Below are positions 13,109 to 26,029 of a DNA stretch of 64,000 bases, piece after piece. Positions within the stretch are counted from its first letter, which is position 1. Every line of letters starts with the position of its first letter. The notes under the pieces were generated by a model that saw nothing but the letters and a program-made list of their open reading frames with translations, ran no database searches and was not told the DNA's origin. Made by a program: the position numbers and the translations under genes. Origin of the DNA: Alentia gelatinosa (Eukaryota; Annelida; Polychaeta; Phyllodocida; Polynoidae); NCBI GenBank assembly GCA_950022655.1, contig OX465579.1, forward strand, positions 77,139,193 through 77,203,192, in the 5' to 3' direction.

Positions 13109-14882
13109 TCTTATAGACGTGATTAATAAACAACTCAAGGCATCAAGAAAAGGCAATATTTGCTGGGCACCATTTAATCTGGAACATTAAGATAACTGTG
13201 TAAATACAGACAGTGTTAACGTGTGTATTATCCTGAACCCTGATTAATCTGTGTGAAATCTGGGACTGAATTGATACGCCAATTGGCTTCCGTGTTTAGG
13301 AGATCATCAATTCTCTTGCATGGACAGAGCATTGCAAGTAATGCACACTTCATGGTTGCTATCTTTCAGCCAGAAGTTTCATGTATCTACCTGACTATGT
13401 CTTAGTACTGTCATTCGATAGGGTTAGTCATAATATCTATTCTATTTATGAGTATTAGAAAATGGAGTTTGAACCTAAGACACGATAGGACCCATAACCC
13501 AAACTGCCTCTCTCCACTCTAACAAATTATATTGGCCAAAAATACTCACAGGGAAACATGTAATTGTTCAACGAAAGAGTATTATGTTCCTTCACAAACA
13601 TTTAAGTTATGTAAAAAGGAAAATATTTGATTTTAGGGAGTGTTGACTGATCATTCAACCAATCTGTCTACATGATGTCTTAAGTATACATTCAATATAC
13701 ATGTACATGTACTCTGTGTCCCGAAAGGGGGTTAATTCAAAACATGTAACTGCTGAGCTCTACTATGTCAAATAGCATGTATTATGGAAGTGCAAACAAT
13801 GAATTAGCAGTTAGAAAGCATTATTGATTCTGTTATTAAGTCCAGCTGGATCATGATAAACTAGTGGGTCTAAGTGGGGCCCTATCAGTAAAGGTACGAT
13901 TGGCTGCCTGACTAATACTAATCAATGCCAGTGCTCATTTTACAGTAGAAGGGGAAAATAGGGGAAAACCACCATCATTGGGCGCAGCTATATAGCTGAT
14001 TCCTTAAATCTCTGGTAGAGCAATCCTTTAAGATATGATTTAATCTGATCTGTATTGAGACTAATTCAGTTATCAACTTTAATTCTATAAAAAGTGTGTA
14101 TGTTGGGATTGTACCATGGAATCGGCTACCAAACAATTTATGATTTGGAGCCAATATTACCTCAAAATTGCCATTGATTTGTCAGTCCTATGTCCATTTG
14201 GAAATATCGTCTTTTTGCCAAATTTGTAGCAATGTGCTGATAGCCATTAGGCTCCGTAGTTTTATGTCAAATACATGGAAAGGAACCTACATATCTCTGG
14301 GTACAATGCTTCCAGTAGCTGCAATCAGATATAACAATGATATAGGGTTAGACTATATGATATAACATCTAACCCTATAATAATACAATACATCAGCACA
14401 TGGTGTATCCCAAAAATTAGGAGATAACAGGGTAAATAGCACGAAAAATACCATTTAGGACCGGCGCATGTATTTGCCATGCAGCCATGACCAAAGCAGG
14501 AGCTCGGGATCAATGCCACGTGAGGTGTTATCTGTGATAAGCACTCAGCCAAAGATCTCAGTGGAAGGGATCCTTATCTGTGGGCGAGTGGAGGCAAACA
14601 GCAGTAGAGAGTGAAAGCGACCACTTGTCGTTGTATTGAACGAAAGACCCTTTATGTAATGTAATTTTCATGCCTCCTTATTTTGAAGGACTAATGGGAT
14701 AACACTGGATTTGTTATTCTATGAGACGACTGACCAAGAAAAACCCTAAACACATGTCAAGTTTATATCCGAATAGGATACAAGGATTAAAAAAATATAG
14801 TCATTCAGGGACGGAAAAGATAATCTACTAAAGTGAGTGTTGTTAATTAGAAAATCCGGTGTTGCTCTATAATTCATGAATC

Positions 14883-14963
14883 GTTGATGTTCCAGGGTTC
14901 CAGGGTTACCCTGGAACATCAACGGTGGATTTCCACCACTACAAACAATAGTGGTGGAAATCC
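14883..14963. repeat. Two adjacent perfect hairpins
   Basis: The first has arms GTTGATGTTCCAGGGT (14883-14898) and ACCCTGGAACATCAAC (14908-14923). The second has arms GGATTTCCACCACTA (14927-14941) and TAGTGGTGGAAATCC (14949-14963), with a 7-base loop. Only three bases separate them. Confidence 0.85.
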
Positions 14964-17556
14964 CCCATAATGTGGGAAGATGCAGCAGTATATCAACAAG
15001 TACATCAGTGAAACCACCCAAAGTTAAAACTGCTACATGCTGATATACTAATTAGTCTATCCCTAATAAGCAATCTATGTAAGACACAGCAGGAGAGCAG
15101 ATGGTCATCAGCCCAGTCCTTCAGCCAGTTACAACGAGAAATATGGCCGCCAAATCACGGCGGCTGCTTCTGCCAAGACGGGACACATTTTGAAGTGGTG
15201 TCATGACGTGTGTTTGCAGTTGTTAACACGTGGACAATGGACCCCAGACCAGGACACCGATAATAACCAGATAAAGGGTTCAGTTTCCTGGAGAATTTAC
15301 GAGGCCGGACTTACATACCGATCAATATTATTCTATAGTTGACAAACGATTAGTCGTCTTGAGGGCAATATGTAAAAAAGTACAGTGTATAATCTGTAAT
15401 CTAGTTAGTGTTTTGGGGAATGCTAATTGGACAGGGATACATGTTGGTTACACCACGCATACATACATGTATTGTATAAACATGATAACACATCGAGTGT
15501 AATATCTTACAGGCAGTATATAATAAACAAATATCTACTATGAGCATATAATATCTAAATTTCAAACTGAGTGCAATATACCACGAATGAATACACAGTA
15601 TTCTAGGTGTAGAATCAACAGTAGAAACTGAATTAACTTTACAGTATTTCTGCATATATGCACAGTTATGAGAAGCCTCACAGTAGCCGGCGAGATGTGG
15701 AACTTTTACTTTTTGGACAATATTCATATACTGAAATATCGGGGAGTAGTGATCTTTTCCAAAACCTTTAATTAAATCAAGTTAATCAAAGTATTCTGTT
15801 TGAAGATTTATAGAGCCGTGAGCGACAGCGTATTGCATCATGGTCCAATGTAGGAGGGAGTGGTACACACCTGTCAAATGATAGGTGGTAGCACTGCTAC
15901 TGTGAGTATATATTCCATGGTAGGTGTTATCTGCTTTATGGGAAATAGTAGAAATGGCAAATGACCAGTTGGCATTCATCACTTGCTGTTTGTTGAGTGT
16001 TGTGAATAAACTGTTTGAAAGGAGCAGTGAATATAATCACGGACTTGGATGGCTGTATAGATTACTGTGTAAAAGTCCGTGATACAATATTCTAATTTCT
16101 TTGATGGCTATAGGAGAGCCAGTCCAGCAAGGATTCCTGTCCAGTGTGAGGAGAAAATGGAAACTTTCTGTGCACTACTTATATTGAAGTGTCATGATTT
16201 AAAATGCAATCTCGATAGCTTTCTGAGCAAAATAAGGGATAGAAGCGATTTTATAAAATTCATGAAATACCTGCGATATATCACTCTGTATATTGGCAAT
16301 AAATAGTTTGAAAAAGTCTTCGAAAGAAAATCCATAATTGTAGCTTGATACTCTTTCACAAGATGGGGGGTTGGGGGCTTCGGTCGCAACTGCTGTTTCT
16401 CATATCTATACAAATTTAGGTGGCGGAAATAGAGAATAGACGGTTAAATCGCCATACATGAGTCAGGAATAAGCATATGATATTTACCGAAAATGACCTA
16501 CATATATATACTTACAGCTCATTGACAGACTTGAGTACATTGTCAGAAAATTGGTATCTATTAGAATCGCCCCATATCATTCAGACATATCTTTCTAGTA
16601 TAACCTCTACCTTAAGAATACATGGTAAATCCGATGCGAATGAAATGCATTCAGAACCGGATCATTATGCTCCAATACCGCACTCTGCCAACTCATTTGT
16701 TATGTTTAGTTTCTATGCTGTTGCAAGATAACAGAACCATTAGAAAGCGAACCAGTCGTGAACACATCCAAACAGCTAAGCAGGTAATCACCAATTAAGA
16801 TCAACCATCCACCCATCCACTCATCTATATGTACTTTGCCAAGCCGGTTCCAATCTACCATGTTGTTTTAACTGTTTCCGGGAAGTGAGGCTCATTTTGA
16901 GCCACAGTCAATTGTAGATAGGATGTAAAGTGCACAGAGTGTTTTGTCATTATCTGTAGTACTCTTCACATCACAGTTCCTGTGTTCAATCTATGGTGGA
17001 CGACGCTCGTGATGTTCACACAGCCTCTGACCTCACTAACCGGAAGTAGTACCATGGCTAAGGAGAATGTCCCCCATTAATCTAACTAATTGAGCAACGA
17101 TTACTATCCAGCTGAGGAATCCTCCCGAGCTTAATATGACAATATTAGTTCTCTGTGGACAATCGGAAGTGTAAGGAAATATACTAAAGGCCAGGAAGGC
17201 ATATAATGGACTATGGTCCGGATTCAAGTGTTTTTTCCCCTAAAGAATCTTATAGATTGATTTGTGCTGCATATGTAACTAGTTTATGTAAATATTTGTT
17301 TGTATAAACAATTAAAAGAAAAACATCAATTGAAATTAAAATATCAAAATATTGCATCATTTCCAACTAAGCCATTTTTCTCCATTTGTTGCCTATGATG
17401 ACATTGCTTTGGTATATCGCAGATATCGGAGAGAAGGTGCTTCTCTATTTTATAACAAAACAGTCCATTCTACGTCAGAAATTTTAAAAAAGATACATTA
17501 TCTAAATAAATTTAGTATATACATGTGTATATGTAAATGAAATGCATAACCGTATA

Positions 17557-17772
17557 CCGGGGACACACAAAGCGTGTGAAGGCAGCGAACTCTAGAATCG
17601 TTAACACAAATTAGCGTGTATGTGAGATATTATTCATAGGAATATCTCCTGCCTATAATTTAGTATCTTGGAAGCAATAATCAGGTGAAATATGAAAAAA
17701 TAGCTCACATATAGGCCATTTTGTGTGGGCGATTACGGAATTCACTGCGTTTCTCACTTGGTGTGTCTCCGG
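17557..17772. mobile_element. TIR element (CCGGGGACACAC family), copy 1
   Basis: Ends CCGGGGACACACAAAGCG and TTTCTCACTTGGTGTGTCTCCGG pair over about 35 bp with mismatches. It shares GAAGCAATAATCAGGTG and the CTGCGTTTCTC end with the copy at 43276-43485. About 216 bp, noncoding. Target duplication unclear. Confidence 0.6.
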
Positions 17773-17933
17773 CTTAAGGTTCAATATGATACCTTCTGCG
17801 AATCTTGTTCACAGCCTAAGTTATAAGAATCTTAGTTTACCAAGTCAAAAATTAGTACTTTCCAGTCCCCTTTATGGTTGTGTAGCCTTTAGCTATAACC
17901 AGTTGAAGTGATCATCTGGCAGACGAGTCTTAC

Positions 17934-18023
17934 CTGAACAGCCAGTCTAGCTCTTCCCCGACATCCGAGGGGAGCAGATCTTCAAGCTCCACACAATCCT
18001 CTATCCACTTCATGTCGAAGGCC
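17934..18023 (-). CDS. Unidentified gene, putative second exon (acidic, aromatic)
   Basis: A 90-bp exon: one leading base, 29 codons, two trailing bases. The donor is TTCAG|GTAAGA, near consensus. The acceptor chosen is CTGACAG; its pyrimidine tract is weak, and GCTGAAG, in the same phase 30 bases upstream, is an alternative. The peptide is strongly acidic with bulky residues: KWIEDCVELEDLLPSDVGEE, then LDWLF. Such a pattern resembles short activation or docking motifs, but that is inference from composition. The phase fits both the upstream exon (2+1) and the downstream exon (2+1, AG+G giving Arg). Confidence 0.45.
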
Positions 18024-20123
18024 CTGTCAGCGTTCTTATCGATATGAGAGCTTCAGCGCCTGCCGACACCTTTTACCTACACACCCCTCCATATATATAC
18101 ACTCATACCCCGGCCACAGCCGGGAGGTACAACATGCTCTCCAGCATTCCATTGTGGTCATGCAGCATTGTTGATGGTGTGGAATCCCCAACCCCCTACT
18201 ACAACTCCCCCAGCCCGAACAACAAGAAGGATACAACTCCAATCAGCCCCGCCTCCCGCGGGAATGTTGCCCTCATCCCGGCAGCTTTTATCACCTTCAC
18301 AATGTTGGCAAACATTTCCAAGTAACGGTGACGGCTGAAAAACGCCGGGTCGGTAGCTAGGACGCTGTTCGACCTTGGCGACAGGTCAACAAGATTCGGC
18401 AGTCACGTTCTTGTGTCTACCATCAGGGGGCTCTAAGAGCAGGATGCCCACAATGCCTCAGTCACGATCACGTCTTAATGGAAACCCTGTTTATCGTCCA
18501 CAGTGCCCTTCTCAACCAATTAAATCTATCCCTGTAAAAACAAGGTGACTAATTCGGTGTATATAATGATTCCCATTGCATGTTCATCCTTAATGATAGA
18601 CTTGATTAAGTCTTTGATTATGAACCTTCATTAAATGATTAAAAATAATTAGGATCAAAGTATGTTACAATATAACTGGTCCAGGAGAGGAGAGGTGGGG
18701 TAGGTGGAGATGTACAGGGACTGAAACCAGTCTACCTTAATGATTAGGTCCAGATATAGGAACTCCATTTGACTCTACATTCCTAGATTCCCAAAAGGCT
18801 TTACAACTTTAATATTACCTGCATACTTATGTTCTTTGCAATACGTTCATAACACATCTTTATATTCACTCTTATATTATCGCAACACCATGAATCTAGC
18901 CTACTTTTTTTTCCCTATCTCCTGTTTTCTTGTTGGTGGGGATGGAGATTGTCTGGAAGCAAAGTGAAAATGTATCATTAACTTGCAACGTTTACTCCGT
19001 CTCCCCTGCTACGATGATCGAGAGAAAGTACCTCTGTAATATGAACAAAGTAGCTTATCATAATGTCATACTATAGTTTACCATTGCGTCCTTCCTACAT
19101 CAGTTCGAAAGTTACATTCAGCCCTGTGTCTGATATTTATGTTGACATAGGAAATCCCTGATGATATCCCCCACAGGCCCTTCCCAACTCTCTCTTCCAG
19201 ACAGTCATAATAAGTGTAAATTCTTCTCAAAAGTATCTGATCCCTAACTCGTGAACCCATGCCCTTATATAGTGCGGCCCTGGAGGAGGGAGGTGGGAGG
19301 GGGAGTTGCAACGTAAGGGGCGCGTATTCCTGGGACCTTTCCATGTTGTGAAGATGGCGTCGCTTCAAATATTTACACAGCAACTCATCTTTTGTCCCGA
19401 CCAATCGCCTGGCGCCTAACACAGTCTATCTCCGTTGTGTAGTACATTCCTTTCCTCATTGCATCTATTTTGTTTGGCGGAATCTGTTGTTCGCTCGATA
19501 CGTACATGGGGTTAGCCTAGACCAATACAGATCTCCTTTACACTCGAAATCATGGGAAATCCCAACGAGACATCCTTCATAATAATACGGGCCTGCTGAA
19601 AGGAGGATTACGTTACAACATGTCTAGCTATTCTAACCTAGAACAAGACGCCTCTCTACATATATGGTACGTGTTGATAATTATTTTAACAAAATACAAT
19701 TGATCAATCAGTGACCATTTTTCAAGATGTCGCGATAAAGGGCATTCAAAAATATCGTGTAATGTATGGGTACATAGTACATGTTCATGCTTTTTTTCAT
19801 TTGAAGCCAGCGTTCTTTAATAAGAACAAAAGCTTAAAATCTAAAAGAAATGCCTTTCAATTCTGTAATATCTGAGGTGCATTAATTATTGTTGTGATTT
19901 GTACGCAATTACCTTATTTGGCTTGACTGTATTTTTAAGTATACGTAAATCAAAAGAAGATGGTCAACCTAATCCGTCATGTTCTCTATAACCCTCCTGG
20001 ATTATGTTCCCACCATCTATCATCATTTGATCGTTAATGGTGCTCACTTCGACATTGTGTTTACTTCATCAGTAGATATGGAAGGGAGTTCTATGTTAGG
20101 CCAACAGTTTCCACCCAGTGGAG

Positions 20124-20508
20124 TTAACTCTTTCAGTCCGAGCAATGCCTGGAGGCATTCCCACCCAGGGGACGAGCAATGCCTGGAAGCATTCCCACCC
20201 AGGGGACGAGCAATGCCTCCAGGCATTGTTTATGTGTCACCATCACAAACGTTATGTTTTATGAGAAAAAATAAATAGATTTACACTATTTTTTCACAAC
20301 AAATAAAAAATACTATGTTCATAAATATACTCTGTGGGCATTCGATTAGTAACTATAGTAACCTATATATACCAGGTTACTAAGTGACAAACATACGACA
20401 AACAGACGCCATTGCGGCGATAGTCTCGTCCCTTGGGGTTTTTAGCAGTATCCTGCCTCGTCCTATAGTGTGCACGCTCCCCATTCAGGCTCGGACAGAA
20501 AGAGTTAA
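20124..20508. mobile_element. piggyBac-type MITE with TTAA flanks
   Basis: TTAA at 20124-20127 and 20505-20508 flank inverted ends CTCTTTCAGTCCGAGC and GCTCGGACAGAAAGAG (15 of 16 pair). TTAA followed by a C-rich CTCTTT start is typical of piggyBac-like non-autonomous elements. The inner 377 bp has no transposase. Near the left end is a 34-bp tandem repeat built on AATGCCTGGAGGCATT. Confidence 0.75.
20144..20228. repeat. 34-bp tandem repeat inside the piggyBac-type MITE
   Basis: Two full 34-bp units and part of a third, each GCAATGCCTGGAGGCATTCC followed by CACCCAGGGGACGA. Each unit has a self-complementary core (AATGCCTNNAGGCATT), so each can fold. Confidence 0.8.
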
Positions 20509-22954
20509 AGGTGAGGAAGCCAAGGTAGTAATTGCCTCAAGGTCCACGTGAAATGACCTACATTCCAGTCCCCTTCCATTAGTAGATATAATTTACCATG
20601 ATTCTCATTTAACAGCAAACTTTCTAGTAGCACAGAAAATAAGTCCGTATTCTTCATTGTGTATCCAGACACTCGTACATACATAGAAAATATTGGTCTG
20701 TGATATCAGTAATGAATTGGAATTCTGGTGACATGTTAGGTTAAAAGCTTCCTGGTTGCATTTAATCTAATCTGGCAGTATTGTTGTGCAAAGACATTTA
20801 TATCCATTTGCTTAATGCTGGGGCCAAATGGAACTGTAAAACAAAACTCTTATATGGAAGCCATAGAGCTTAGCAGATCTAGAGTCAACAGTAATTTCAG
20901 CTTTGTACCCACCGGAGCTGTTTGCACAAGTAGCTATGACAACGACTGTACGCAGTTAATTAGGGTAATACCCTTCAGCAAACACTGTGTATAACTTGAT
21001 CAACTCAAGTGTACAGATCGAATGGAAATGCCCGTGGGGAATATGTATAAGGAAACTAATGGTTTATTGGCATTATTACTTTGCGTACAGATAATACAAT
21101 TTGCTGAAAATGATGTCGGTCCTGGATTCATTCTAGTTTTTATGTGCAGCTCCTAAAGAGCTGCGCATATGAGTATCTTCCTCAAAACCAATGAATGTTG
21201 CTGGTTAATTTCCTATAATAGCATGTAATTTGTGCTGTTTACTCATTTATTCGTAATGTATTCCCTGTACAAATTTTCTTGTTGTAACATCTAACATTTA
21301 TAATCGGATAAGGTGGTAGACCGCGATACCCTGATGTATGCGAACCAATGTCCAATAAAAATTTTTTTTTTTTAAAAAGAGTGTTGTACTTGAGACAGGT
21401 TTAGAGAGGAGTCTAAAATGGGCTTCAGCATCTATAGGCATCTAGGGGAGGTCTGAAAACGACACATCTTTTGGAGAGGCCTCTCACATATTTTCAAACT
21501 TTCTTCCCTGCTTAGAGACGCATGCCTTCCCCATGCATTCCTCTGCCCTTCTCCGTCTTAGGCTGCCACCCAACTGAATTGTTATGCAATAACTGATTAT
21601 TTCAGGGGCATCTTCCCTATTTTAGGGGGTATGTCTGCTTTATGTAATCTTTGATAATCTGGGGGCCGCCCCCACCACTGTCTCTGCCGCTTCTGCCGCC
21701 ACCACTGCTACTGCTGTCACCAGAGGTGCGGTTTAATGTGTTTAATCTGTGGAATTGACACTCACACATCCCGTCATCACCAAAGGGCAACCCCTTCTCG
21801 CCAGGATACATGTGTTATATGTAATTTTGAGTAAAAGGAGGTGGTAGAAGTAGGGGAGCGAGAGGGGAAGGGAGAGACTGCCAGCAGGATCCCTACCTAC
21901 AAGCAAGGAGAGTTATTTTCGTTATTTTTATTCTCCCATAAACTGTTTGCTGCCCTTATCCGTCTAGGATGGATAATCTGCTCCTTGTTTTTAATATTGT
22001 TGTAAGGAAATCAAATTAACGATTGTTAAAGATATATAGGAAGGTTTTAGGAAATAAACTTGTCTTATGCATTATCCATACAGAGCTCGGTTGTTGCATA
22101 GTCAAACACACTGACAAATCCTATATGAATTTAGGAAAATAGCACACAGAAAGAATTAATCTGTCTGGAGACATCATATTGTGTGCGTGTGATCTCCTTA
22201 GAAGTATTTTCCTTTTGAACACTGTGCACACAAACGCGCAATTCTCAGAATTACAACCGTATCGTTCGTTACAGCAGGGAAAGGGGGTAAACAGGTATAT
22301 ATGTATGTGATATGTGGGAATAACGAAGAGTTGTGCTTTCCCTACCGCTACCACGACCACAATGCAGGGAGTTAGACCAGGCGCGTTCGAGTCCCGCGCT
22401 AAAGCCTTTTTTTATTTTTTTTCCAACGCTGTTATCGTATAGAGAGAGCGAATGAAAGAAATTTCTCCAAGGTATATATGTATGTGTTTTGAAATTTTAG
22501 ATATGCTGCCTATCATGTATTTTCATGCAAACGTGAAAATGCAAGTAGTATTTTAGATATAGATTTTAGTTTTATTGGAACTATCCCTCTTATTCCAGTA
22601 TACAACGTGAGTATACAATGATTATCGATGCATTCCTGAATAACATGATTATTGTAAAGTTAAACGTAAATGATATGCACTGCTCTTAATGATCCGACTT
22701 CAAATTCAGAGTAGTAATTTGTTTATCACTCCCAGCATTGCGCTCCAGTAAGATATCCATGAGAGCAGCTCAGGTCAGGTAATTCAGTACTGACCCTCCA
22801 CACCAACCGGGGCGACACAATGAGGTCAATACGAACAACTCATCAACCACCTTCAGTATATTGCAGAACACCTAATTTCACCAAGATTTTGGGGCAACCA
22901 GCATAGAATATTTTTACGAGATTAAGATGAGGTGACCCTATATGTACTGGCTTA

Positions 22955-23237
22955 GGCCCGGCGTCCACCTACTACGATAGAATCGTAGACCTCCCGATAT
23001 GGCACCGATGCAAAATGTCAAAATCGGTGCCATATCGGGAAGGTGCAAAATCGTAGACATATGTCTAGACAACCCAATCCACCATGCGTTGTATGGGGTT
23101 TTTATCAGTGTCTAATCGCAGAAACGTGGTCAACTGCGCCGATATCAGGTAACCTTCCGACGCAAATTTAATTTTTTTATCGGGAGGTGCATCGTAGACC
23201 ATATCGGTGCCATATCGTAGTAGGTGGACGCCGGGCC
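22955..23237. mobile_element. 283-bp TIR MITE, copy 1 (TTA duplication)
   Basis: The terminal inverted repeats begin GGCCCGGCGTCCACCTACTA and are about 25 bp long. TTA flanks both sides (22952-22954, 23238-23240). The interior has a second inverted pair with TATGGCACCGAT / ATCGGTGCCATA. Three-base TWA duplications and this size fit non-autonomous PIF/Harbinger elements. No coding capacity. Confidence 0.75.
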
Positions 23238-24576
23238 TTACAGTGCGAACCAAATAACAACTGTTTCGATAAGGAAGGTGCCAAGTGTTAGTGGAATATC
23301 CTTTCAAAATATCATTGGATTATTTCAAAGTAAAACAAGTCATGAACTGAAGTTCCAGTCAAGAAACCGCTCACTGTCTAAAAAGATAGAGGAGTAGAGA
23401 ATGAATGCGGATACAGGAGGGATGTGGCTAGATCTTGAGCAGCAACCGCGGAATAGGTGGCAATTTGGGTTGCTACTCCTTTTATAGGTTTGTACCATGT
23501 GGCCCATACCGACCAATAATCATGCTGTTCGTATTTGGGTGGCAGTGCGTTGCTTATTGTGTGGGTATGGCTTTAATAGAGTGTGTGTTGGCAACAGTGT
23601 CAACAACGTTTATGTGTCCCTGTTTGTTTCAAATTCAAATTCGTTGGTCATCAGTATGAAGCGTTTGCATCCATAAATATCATCAAGATGCATAAACCAG
23701 TTAGAGCTGTTAGATAGTATCTATAAGGAGCCTATAACCAACTTGTGGAAATTGATAGTGTAATTAGAGCTACTGTGGTTATTAAGTGACAACCTGGAGA
23801 TATTTCCTCTCAGTTTCATGGAAATAAAAGTGTTCTCATAGATTGAGTTATTCATACATTTTATATAAATAGTAAATAAATAACTGTAATAATCATGGTA
23901 ACGGGTCATCCAAAGGGAGAGTCCACTAACTGTAGATATAGGTTTGGTCTCTTCGGTAACATTTCTTTTAAAAATAAATTTCAAAATAAAAACAAGAAAT
24001 GCAGATACAGAATAATGAAGTTAATTGGACTATCGGTTTCTTTTAGTGTCGAATAAATGTTAATTTTCAATACAATGATGTCAGCCTCTGCGTAAAATGT
24101 CGGCGTTGCTTCAAATGGTAACGAGAATGTTTAAATAACTGATATGTATTCTCCAGTCTTAGCAATGTACCTCTCTTACGCATGCACGTGAAGGAAGATA
24201 AACCCTACGGAAATTGATATGTAAGCTATGTATATGAACATAATGGAAATGTTCGAAATAGTGTCTGGTTTGATGAAGAAAGACAGTATCAGTATGACAC
24301 TACAGGACGGACTTGAGTCAATAAAAGAATGGATGAAACACCCCCAGAACATGTTTACATTGAATTTGTTTACAAGCTGCCTTTTCCTTATGCACGTATT
24401 CCTTTTTGCCAACCTCTGTTAATGTGTTGTTTATAAAAAGGACAATACGTTCATCCTTTCTTCTTCTGGCATTATTGCCTCCTGCTTGGTCTGCAGCCTC
24501 TAACAGACAGCTGCGCCTGTCACCATGGCAGGAGGTGATACGCGTCGGTCGGTAACTAAGGCGATTCCCGCCTTTC

Positions 24577-24598
24577 TCACCTGTGTGCACGCAGGTGA
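24577..24598. promoter_or_regulatory. Paired inverted E-boxes
   Basis: TCACCTG, a GTGCAC-containing centre, then CAGGTGA; a 22-bp dyad with two symmetric mismatches. CACCTG is bound by Snail/ZEB and some bHLH factors. It lies within the inferred intron 1. Confidence 0.25.
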
Positions 24599-25320
24599 AA
24601 ACCAACTCTACCTGTGTAAGTGCTCTTGCTGCTCGCAGGAATCCACCAGGTGGTCCTACTTTATTTCCTCAGTTAATACATGTCATCAGGATAACAAATC
24701 ATCAGAAAGTTATGAAAACACCTGAACAATTTATATTAGCCTCCCAGGGTATGGCATGGAAGGGGCGGATTTATTTGCATGGGTCTAACATCTTTGTAAT
24801 AGGCATTTTTTACCTTTGATTCGTTGCGGATCCGCTCTTATGTGTATTACTTTTATGACCTAGATGAGGAATTTCTATTGTTTATAGCTATATATGTTCC
24901 CATAAATATTCTGGTAAACGAGGCTTAGCTTTGATAGACCTTATGTTCCCATAAATACGTTACTTGCTAAATGTGTCATCTGTATTTGCAGTTTTGGTAA
25001 CTATGTAATTATGAAATAGATGTGGCAGGTCCCTATCATTCATGTTATGTTGACTTTACCTGAATTGCAATTGATCTATATTGTAATCGGAATATTTAAG
25101 GTTTCATTGAACAAGGGCATGGGAATGGAAAAATCGACTATTGGGTCTGGTGATCATGACACCTTAAATATCAAACCCACTGCCACATATTTATACAAGA
25201 TTCTATTAAACAGTGGGCAGGGACATAGGCCTATGCCCAAAAGTGGGTGAGCTCATATTCTGCTCCCCCTGCTTTTAAAAGAAAGGGGTTGTAGTATGAT
25301 CTTCAATATGGTCATTTGTT

Positions 25321-25358
25321 ATAATTTCTAATATATATATATATATATTAGAAATTAT
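25321..25358. repeat. 38-bp perfect palindrome
   Basis: ATAATTTCTAAT, an (AT)n centre, then ATTAGAAATTAT: fully self-complementary with no loop. Confidence 0.9.
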
Positions 25359-25595
25359 TATCAGTTGTTACTCTGAGTGGTGTGTGCATAATCATATTAT
25401 GGAGAAAAAACCCGGCACATTCTACTCCGCGCATCGGAGGCTGGCCTCCGGAGACATGTGACCCGGTTTGATTGTGACTGGGGTGCACTTGTGCGACAGC
25501 CACATGCTCCTGTCGTCAAACTCCGTCTGTACATGCTCCTGTCACCCATCACAGGAGGTATGTACGGGGCATGGGAGGGCCTCTGGGATTCTCAC

Positions 25596-25780
25596 CCATG
25601 AGCCGCGGCTGGCTGCCGGCCGTCGTGCTTGCCGCCCCCGCCGCCGTGCGGACACGGGGCGGCCCCTTCGTCCCCCGTGGTGTTATTCTGACTGTACTCC
25701 TCAATATTTCCCTCTTTTCCTGGAGTGGCGGGAGGGGAATCAGCAACGCTGATTAATTGCTCTGTAGTTTGCATGGACAT
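25596..25780 (-). CDS. Unidentified gene, putative first coding exon
   Basis: An open exon of 61 codons plus two bases. It starts at an ATG directly after an acceptor-like TTGTAG and ends at CATGG|GTGAGA, a strong donor. The peptide starts MSMQTTEQLISVADSPPATP, followed by an acidic/Asn segment and a Gly/His-rich tail around residues 44-58. This is typical of the disordered N-terminus of a nuclear regulator, though I recognise no family. The two leftover bases (GG) fit the single leading base of the exon at 17934-18023. Overlapping plus-strand frames in this GC-rich patch lack splice sites and look like shadows. Confidence 0.45.
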
Positions 25781-25956
25781 CTACAACTGACGACAACGAT
25801 GCAATACAGAGGTATTGGTGTACAATGAGCTTTGTTTCTGTCTTTGTATCCGAGCCTCATTTATTGAGTCTATTTCTCTCTGCCTCATCGTCTGTTTATC
25901 TCTAGTTGCCTGTATCTATATCTGTTTCCGTCTGCCTGTCTCCTTGTCTTTTCACC

Positions 25957-25965
25957 CTCTCTCTT

Positions 25966-26023
<58 letters not shown>
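25957..26023. repeat. (CT)n microsatellite
   Basis: Pure CT with two CTTT breaks, set in a longer pyrimidine-rich stretch (25850-26030). Confidence 0.95.
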
Positions 26024-26025
<2 letters not shown>

Positions 26026-26029
26026 TTCA

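Larger units (their letters stand above)
18024..25595. other. Inferred intron 1 of the unidentified gene
   Basis: About 7.6 kb with no other convincing exon on either strand. It holds a piggyBac-type MITE (20124-20508) and a TWA-type MITE (22955-23237), plus AT-rich sequence. A TATATAAG box on the minus strand near 19266 could be a chance match. Intron status depends on the exon linkage being right. Confidence 0.35.

Noticed and set aside
19258..19275. TATA box promoter (TATATAAG, minus strand)
   Set aside because: AT-rich sequence makes chance matches likely, and no supported transcript starts there.
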